Source: Crenarchaeota archaeon SCGC AAA471-B05
GTDB taxonomy: Archaea > Thermoproteota > Thermoprotei > Gearchaeales > Gearchaeaceae
Direction: 5' to 3'
NCBI GenBank assembly: GCA_000380705.1
Contig: AQYM01000022.1
Span: 1 to 35,873, forward strand
Length of the DNA stretch: 35,873 nucleotides
Positions 30,629-35,873 of this stretch are shown here, in pieces. The translations under genes were made by a program, and so were the position numbers. The stretch's first letter is position 1. Each line of letters begins with the position of its first letter. Under the pieces are notes generated by a model that saw nothing but the letters and a program-made list of their open reading frames with translations, was not told where the DNA came from and did not search any database.

Positions 30629-31411
30629 ATGTTTGGTTTATCCAAGAAGAAAATAACGTTATATGATTTTTTAAACGAAGCTTTAAGGCTCTTGGATAAG
30701 CATAGTTTGAAAGTTTATAAGCATTTGGATATTTTAGATGTTCACATTAAAAAGTTAGATGAATTAATAGAAGCTACGGAGGAACAGACTAAAACCATGG
30801 ATGAACATATTAAGAATTTATCAGAACATATTCGAAGCATAACTTCTAGACTCGATATGTTTGATCTTTATCCTAAGGAAATAGTTAAATATGGTAAAAT
30901 ATTTAACTCGTATTCTAAGAAATTGGATAAATATTTAATTGAATCAAAGAAATTGAAGGAAGTATTAAGCAATTATGTGAAAATGGTTTCAGAAAATAAT
31001 CAAGCTCTGAGCGATTTTTCAAGGAGTTTTCAATCATATTTAAAAATACTATATAAACTGTTATACCCTTTAAATTTTAATGACTTTCAAGAAGAATTAT
31101 ATAATAAATATGGTATAATTCTAGAAAAGGTAGAAAAAATTAAATTTATAGATAAAGAAGGAAAGTTTATAAGAAAAGATGCCTGTATTGAATTTAATCT
31201 CTATAAAAATGGAAATCAAAATTATTTGTTAGAAATAAAAAATTTTATAGATTATGAATTAGCCGAATTTTTAATATACAAATCAAAGATATTTAGAGAA
31301 ATAAATAACATTGATTTTAAAAAAATAGCTATCACATTGATTATAAATAAAGAATCTTATAAATTACTTCAAGATAATAACTATGAAATATTATATAGAT
31401 TTATTATATGA
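30629..31411 (+). CDS. Coiled-coil protein with PD-(D/E)XK nuclease-like C-terminus
   Basis: A 260-residue protein. Residues 15-145 form long amphipathic helices with regular spacing (KKLDELIEATEEQTKTMDEH and following), a coiled coil. Residues 155-260 look like a restriction-endonuclease fold: CIEFN with Glu188, then LLEIKNF with Glu202 and Lys204 as the E-x-K. This layout resembles archaeal DUF3782-type proteins. The function is unknown; the overlap of four bases with an exported thermonuclease links it to nucleic-acid handling. Confidence 0.7.
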   Translation: MFGLSKKKITLYDFLNEALRLLDKHSLKVYKHLDILDVHIKKLDELIEATEEQTKTMDEHIKNLSEHIRSITSRLDMFDLYPKEIVKYGKIFNSYSKKLDKYLIESKKLKEVLSNYVKMVSENNQALSDFSRSFQSYLKILYKLLYPLNFNDFQEELYNKYGIILEKVEKIKFIDKEGKFIRKDACIEFNLYKNGNQNYLLEIKNFIDYELAEFLIYKSKIFREINNIDFKKIAITLIINKESYKLLQDNNYEILYRFII

Positions 31412-32325
31412 AATTTATTTTATTATTTTTATTAATTTCTATTTTAAATATTTCTCAAAATAATTTATTATTAAATCAAGAAAATTTTTATATAAAGATA
31501 ATTGAAACTTACGATAAAACAGATTCAATTAAAGTAAATTTAGCTAGAGTAATAGATGGCGATACAGTTGAGGTTTATTTTTGGGATGAAAAAAGTAAGA
31601 TAAGGATTGTAGGTTATGATGCCTATGAATTAAGTGAAAGTAAAGGTCTTGAAGCAAAATCCTATTTGGAATCCCTATGTAATAATGCAGAAGTTTTCTT
31701 GGATGTTGATGAGTTGGAACCTAAGGATAAATACAATAGGACTCTAGGTTATTTATGGTGTAAAAAAGATGGGGAAATACAATACAAATCTGTAACTAAA
31801 AGTTTTTTAATTTTAAGACCTGACTTAGTCAAAAGAACTCTATACATTCCTCCTGATGAGCATCCTTATACTGTTTGGTTAACTAAACATATTATTTTAA
31901 TAAACTCAAACGTGGAAGTTGATATTTATGTTTACAATTTAACTGGAAATTACAAATTAAATTCTACTAGCTTTACTTTAACTGGTGGATATTACATTAT
32001 AGAGAGCAATTTATACGTTAACTTAACTGAATTAAATTTGTTATCCAATAAAAGTCAAAAAATAAATTTGGAAGTCAAATATTACAAAGAAACAACAAAG
32101 ACTTTTACCGAAACTGTTACGGTTACTGAGCAAAAATGGAAAACAGAGTTTATAACTAAAACGGAATTTATTACTGAAACTGAAAAATATACATTAAATT
32201 ATACAATTACAAGCTTGATAACTTCTACTTCTTCAACGAATAATTTTTTATTATATATCTTTATATCTTTTTTTATTATAACTTTAATTCTGTTATTATT
32301 TATAAAAAAGATTAGAAAATTTTAA
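31408..32325 (+). CDS. Exported, membrane-anchored thermonuclease (SNase family)
   Basis: A 305-residue protein with a signal sequence (1-16), a staphylococcal-nuclease domain (about 40-120), a beta-rich Thr-rich stalk with potential N-glycosylation sites, and a C-terminal span (about 279-299) with a basic stop-transfer KKIRK. Catalytic residues correspond to the Staphylococcus enzyme: Asp52 in VIDGDT, Arg66, Asp71, Glu74 and Arg111 in DKYNRTLGY; the Thr after Asp71 is Ala72. It should cleave DNA or RNA outside the cell, held at the surface. It overlaps the coiled-coil nuclease-like gene (ATGA) and converges with the glycoside hydrolase by 14 bases. Confidence 0.85.
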   Translation: MKFILLFLLISILNISQNNLLLNQENFYIKIIETYDKTDSIKVNLARVIDGDTVEVYFWDEKSKIRIVGYDAYELSESKGLEAKSYLESLCNNAEVFLDVDELEPKDKYNRTLGYLWCKKDGEIQYKSVTKSFLILRPDLVKRTLYIPPDEHPYTVWLTKHIILINSNVEVDIYVYNLTGNYKLNSTSFTLTGGYYIIESNLYVNLTELNLLSNKSQKINLEVKYYKETTKTFTETVTVTEQKWKTEFITKTEFITETEKYTLNYTITSLITSTSSTNNFLLYIFISFFIITLILLLFIKKIRKF

Positions 32326-34534
32326 AAACCATTTCTAATATATTCAATATTTTTCTTAAGAAAAGTAATATATAACTAATTATTATATAAAATGCAACAT
32401 TTATTGAAAATAATAAATTATAGAAATAAATTTTATATTCACCGAAACTTCCGTATAATCCTCTTCCTAAAATAAAGTAAAAATAGAGAAAGTAAAAAAT
32501 TATTGAAAGTACTTCACTGTAAAGAACTAATTTTTTATTAACTTTAATTAAATTTATTAATATAATAGGCAATGCAAATATGATTAAATCATTTAATTTA
32601 AAAAAAGTATTTTTTATTGGCGAGAGATAATTGAATATAATAGTTATTAAATATGGTAATATTATGAGTAAAAATATACTTAAAAAAGTAGATGATAATA
32701 ATTTTATTAATCCAAATTTTATTTCAATTTTCTTTTTCTTTATTATAATATAAATTAAAGGAATAAAAATTAAAATTATTAATAAAATAAATAAATAATA
32801 ATTTTCTATATTTACAATTATTATTTTATCTTCGTTTAGAAATATAGTTTTTTCATAAGTAAATATTGAATTTATTCTTATGGTATAATTTCCTTCAGGT
32901 AAAAAATACTCAATATTACTTGTAAAATTTATGTAATTTATTTTACCTACGTGACTTATTTCGCGTATAACTTGAACAAAAGCTGTTATCTCATTACCAA
33001 GCCAATCGTTTACTATAATCCTTAATTTATAATATGGAACGTAAGATATCTTAATTTTCATGGGACCTATTAGTTTAATAATTGCTGATTCTATAGTTGA
33101 CCTAAAACTCCTATTGCCCAAATATATTATCTCTGGAGGTTTTATGACATAACTTTTGTTCCCTTCCAAATATATTGGATTTTCGTATATTTCATATTCA
33201 CTATCGTTAATTTTAACTATGGCTTTTAGAGAATAGTTTGTATTGGTTTGAACAGTTAAGTCTAGCGGATAATAAGGTATATAATAAATTGTTATTGAAA
33301 CATCTTCATTTATAACCAAGTTTATCTCATTATTGGTATAAATTTTTTCATTAATTATTATTTTTTCAAATTTATATAATATATCATTATAACGAATTTC
33401 TTTTTCTAATTTAATATTAATATTCGTTCTGAATAAAATTAAATCGATTGGTACTAAAACTTTAATATTATCTAATTTTATTTCGCTGGATTTTAAAAAT
33501 TGATCGTTTTTAATATTTATTTTTAAGTTATATTTTTGTACTTTTATTTCCTTTACTTTATGCCACGCCAATTTTGGTTTCCCAAAGTAGTTTATAAAGC
33601 CAAAATTTGCTTCAATATCTGTTGAATTATAAGAAAAATCATCATATCTATAATAAACTACCAATCCTATGGAAGAAATTATCGAGGCTAAAGCTATTTT
33701 CTCGACAAATATTGCTTGATTAATTTCATTGTGGATTTGATTATAAGTTGAATACCCAGTTTCTGCTATAACAACCGTTTTGTTAAAAAGTTTTGCTTTA
33801 TTTATGTAATCGTAAACCTTAGAAGCTTTTAATGGATTCCCAGCATCTTCTGAATAATCATCTAAATAATTTGGATAGTAATCAATACCTATTATATCGT
33901 ATTCTATATTCCATTCTGTTAATTTTCTAAGAAAGCTAAACCAATTAGGATTATCTACGATAACGTTTATCATTACTGCAGATTTATCTAAAGATTTAGT
34001 TATACTAGATAAAGTCTCTATGATATTTTTTATCTGTGTTTCATTCCACTTACCTATTCTCCATCCTATCCATTTATAAAACGTAACATGGTTAAGTTCA
34101 TTTTCTATTTGCCAAATATCTATTTTACCTGAATATCTTCCAACCGTGTTTTTTGCATAAATTCTCAAATAGTTTATGTAATCTTTATTATCAACAGAGC
34201 CTTCTTTTAAAATCCATTCAGGTAAAAGATCTGTATGTCCTGCTCCTAATATGGCTATTATTTTTAAATTAAGCTTTTTGGCTAAACTTATTGTGTAATC
34301 ATAGATGCTATAATCGAACTTTCCTTTTTCTCTTTCTACTACCTTCCAAGATATATGCAATCTAATCCAATCAAATCCTATTTCTTTTATTTTGATCAAA
34401 TCCTCTTCTATGTTATTCCTTATTGTAGGATCATAATGTATTCCTAATGTTAAGAAGTTTGTTTCGTTTATGCTAAAATTAAAAACGTTCTCGATCAAAG
34501 GTGAAATAATCAGGAGTAAAATTAAAAATTTCAT
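32312..34534 (-). CDS. Exported membrane-anchored glycoside hydrolase, clan A-like
   Basis: A 740-residue protein. Signal sequence (1-14), a TIM-barrel glycosidase (about 25-335), two or three beta domains (335-580), then five or six membrane spans (about 583-735). The barrel has paired glutamates as in clan GH-A: acid/base Glu146 in WQIENELN and nucleophile Glu258 in VVIAETGYS, plus GFDWIRLHISW near 53 and GIDYYPNY near 216. The family within the clan (GH5, GH39, GH42 or other) and the substrate are not clear. The polytopic tail is unusual for a glycosidase. It lies directly after a beta-rich membrane protein (four-base overlap). Confidence 0.75.
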   Translation of the reverse strand: MKFLILLLIISPLIENVFNFSINETNFLTLGIHYDPTIRNNIEEDLIKIKEIGFDWIRLHISWKVVEREKGKFDYSIYDYTISLAKKLNLKIIAILGAGHTDLLPEWILKEGSVDNKDYINYLRIYAKNTVGRYSGKIDIWQIENELNHVTFYKWIGWRIGKWNETQIKNIIETLSSITKSLDKSAVMINVIVDNPNWFSFLRKLTEWNIEYDIIGIDYYPNYLDDYSEDAGNPLKASKVYDYINKAKLFNKTVVIAETGYSTYNQIHNEINQAIFVEKIALASIISSIGLVVYYRYDDFSYNSTDIEANFGFINYFGKPKLAWHKVKEIKVQKYNLKINIKNDQFLKSSEIKLDNIKVLVPIDLILFRTNINIKLEKEIRYNDILYKFEKIIINEKIYTNNEINLVINEDVSITIYYIPYYPLDLTVQTNTNYSLKAIVKINDSEYEIYENPIYLEGNKSYVIKPPEIIYLGNRSFRSTIESAIIKLIGPMKIKISYVPYYKLRIIVNDWLGNEITAFVQVIREISHVGKINYINFTSNIEYFLPEGNYTIRINSIFTYEKTIFLNEDKIIIVNIENYYLFILLIILIFIPLIYIIIKKKKIEIKFGLIKLLSSTFLSIFLLIILPYLITIIFNYLSPIKNTFFKLNDLIIFALPIILINLIKVNKKLVLYSEVLSIIFYFLYFYFILGRGLYGSFGEYKIYFYNLLFSINVAFYIIISYILLFLRKILNILEMVFKIF

Positions 34535-35718
34535 GGAATAACTAAAATTTTTGTAATTAAAGGAAAATTAATTTTTATCGGTTCTTCTATGAATAGTTCT
34601 ACTTTTATTACACTTCCATGTTTGATACCTTTTATTATACTTTCAAAGTTTATTTCATTATAATTGGGTACCAAATTAATTTCTATATTTTTTTCATCTA
34701 ATAAATTATTGTTTATATCATATATTCTTATTTTTGATCTTATAAAAATTTCTTTTTCTATATTACTTTTTAATAAAATTTTTGATTTAATTAAAATCTT
34801 TTCATCATTTATTTTTTCAAAATAAATATCTTCTATTTCTATTTCTAATTGTTTATTTAAATTATATTTAAATTGTTTTTTAAACATAAATTTATCTTTT
34901 TTAATAAATATATTTACATCTAAGTTTAAATTTTCGAATAAGAACTTAAACAAATTGTTTTTATTTGTTATAACTTTTGTTTCAATTGTATTTTCGCCAT
35001 ATATTAACTTTTCTATTTTAGAATAAAACGAAGCCAATTTTTCATTGTTATTGTAAATTTCTCCAAAAATTTCTAAGTCATTCATCTCCATCCAGCCTTG
35101 ATAGTTTATCTTTAATGATGTGTAAAAGGTTATATTATTATCCTTTTCTTCCAATCTTTTTATTTTTAGTATATTAATTATTTCCTTTAATGTTAATTTA
35201 TCAAACTCTATAAGGAAAGGAGAAGAAGAGCTTATGACTCTTTCAACACTTAATTCAAAATATATTAAATTAAAAGCATAACGCCCATTGGAAATTACAT
35301 GTATTTTTACAGCTTTATCCTTTAGAATTTTTTCATGAATATTTAAAGTAGTTATTTCTGTTAAATTTAAATAAATATGAATATTTAGGGTTTTTTCTTC
35401 TCCACCCTTTATTTCTATTTTCTCATAAGGATAACCAACGCGAGTTTTAGTTATAAGGAAATTATCCAAAGTAAATACTGAAATATCTATCACTAAGTTT
35501 TCTATGTTATACATTCCGTAATTTTTAATTTTAACTGGTACATTAATTATCAAAGAATCGTTTATAAAATAAAAATTCATTTGGCTTGGATCTGTGGGTA
35601 CATCAATTTTTATTGCAGCTGAAGATATAAGAATCGTTAATCCCAATATTGAAAATGCTACTGAAGAAATAATAACTATAATCTTTAATAAACCTATTAA
35701 TATGCGAATTCCTTTCAT
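34531..35718 (-). CDS. Membrane-anchored beta-rich protein (LEA2/WHy-like repeats?)
   Basis: A 395-residue protein with one N-terminal span (about 7-35) and an extracytoplasmic region of repeated beta-sandwich-like units. Two or three units share the pattern V-P-V-K-I-K-N-Y-G-M-Y-x-I-E-N followed by KIEIKGGEEKTL, resembling water-stress LEA2/WHy domains. A similar alternation recurs near 190-240 and 290-385. There are no enzyme motifs and no cysteines. It is the first gene of a two-gene unit with the glycoside hydrolase, so it may be a surface scaffold or binding partner. Start codons of this gene and the protease-like gene are 39 bases apart. Confidence 0.6.
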   Translation of the reverse strand: MKGIRILIGLLKIIVIISSVAFSILGLTILISSAAIKIDVPTDPSQMNFYFINDSLIINVPVKIKNYGMYNIENLVIDISVFTLDNFLITKTRVGYPYEKIEIKGGEEKTLNIHIYLNLTEITTLNIHEKILKDKAVKIHVISNGRYAFNLIYFELSVERVISSSSPFLIEFDKLTLKEIINILKIKRLEEKDNNITFYTSLKINYQGWMEMNDLEIFGEIYNNNEKLASFYSKIEKLIYGENTIETKVITNKNNLFKFLFENLNLDVNIFIKKDKFMFKKQFKYNLNKQLEIEIEDIYFEKINDEKILIKSKILLKSNIEKEIFIRSKIRIYDINNNLLDEKNIEINLVPNYNEINFESIIKGIKHGSVIKVELFIEEPIKINFPLITKILVIP

Positions 35719-35757
35719 TCTTAATAATTTATATACATTTTAAAAAATAGAATATAT

Positions 35758-35873
35758 ATGTTTAGATTTTTCGGTGAAAGATTTGAAATAGGGGAAGGAA
35801 GGTATACAGAATTAATTCATATCCTTATTGCTTGGCTTGTTTTAACTTTCGTTTTCTCTTTTAGATTCATACT
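35758..35873 (+). CDS. Start of a site-2 protease-like (M50) membrane protein, partial
   Basis: The first 38 codons before the window ends: MFRFFGERFEIGEGRYTELI, then HILIAWLVLTFVFSFRFI. Archaeal M50-type proteins start with this layout, a short basic/polar head followed by an AWLVL-x-F-x-FSFRF membrane segment. The HExxH motif would lie beyond the edge, so the identity is tentative. A TATA-like A/T stretch (ATTTATATACATTTTA) lies about 25-35 bases before the ATG. Confidence 0.5.
   Translation, partial: MFRFFGERFEIGEGRYTELIHILIAWLVLTFVFSFRFI

Noticed and set aside
1..35873. CRISPR array
   Set aside because: I found no series of regularly spaced repeats. The only tandem repeat is the two-unit 24-base array at 23906-23953 and its mirror.

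Overview
The window is a very AT-rich archaeal segment. Several features point to the Thermoproteota, probably a thermoacidophile related to the Sulfolobales. Most TATA-like boxes lie about 25 bases before the ATG, which implies leaderless mRNAs. Genes are packed with 4-base ATGA or 1-base TAATG overlaps. Diagnostic proteins are an ADP-forming acyl-CoA synthetase in separate alpha and beta subunits, a free-standing archaeal threonyl-tRNA editing domain, TRASH/YHS-type copper proteins, and remnants of a winged-helix protein with a clan-AA aspartic protease. The placement is inference; no rRNA, tRNA or other marker is present.

Layout. (1) 1-1446 is one arm of a perfect-looking inverted repeat whose other arm is 22609-24054. 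It carries an APH-like kinase and part of a membrane protein. (2) 1279-4715: an unknown gene divergent from a BtpA-family gene and the two acyl-CoA synthetase subunits. (3) 4716-5633: a graveyard of decayed genes, partly at much higher GC than the surroundings. (4) 5634-11542: one tightly overlapped run of six genes: FAD-dependent ferredoxin-reductase-like enzyme, carbamate kinase, MFS transporter, CuA-type cupredoxin, ZIP metal transporter, and a secreted seven-bladed beta-propeller. (5) 11530-14810: LysO-type lysine exporter, metallo-beta-lactamase-fold hydrolase, small unknown protein, FTR1 iron permease. (6) 14952-21874: a split glutamate-synthase-like enzyme made of an amidotransferase plus GXGXG protein and two paralogous FMN-domain proteins. 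About 1.5 kb lies in between, holding the threonyl-tRNA editing domain and a frameshifted alpha/beta hydrolase. (7) 21875-22808: more decayed sequence and the inverted-repeat junction, which cuts two genes. (8) 22812-24816: kinase, membrane protein and APS-kinase-like protein as one overlapping unit. (9) 24839-28046: a copper unit of a mini-YHS protein, copper P-type ATPase, PadR-type regulator with a Cys-rich tail, and a DUF309 protein. (10) 28089-30214: GT4 glycosyltransferase plus MscS channel, possibly osmotic. (11) 30215-35873: NfeD-like protein, a coiled-coil nuclease-fold protein overlapped with a membrane-anchored thermonuclease, a membrane-anchored glycoside hydrolase with a beta-rich partner, and the start of an M50-like protease.

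The strongest candidates for something little described are four. They are the CuA/ZIP/propeller operon, whose cupredoxin has His where the CuA Met should be; the copper unit with three Cys-rich TRASH/YHS-type proteins and two identical promoter elements at identical spacing; the glutamate-synthase-like complex with one FMN paralog that lost its iron-sulfur site; and the 21-kb segment bounded by a perfect inverted repeat. I see no CRISPR array, tRNA, rRNA or intact transposase.
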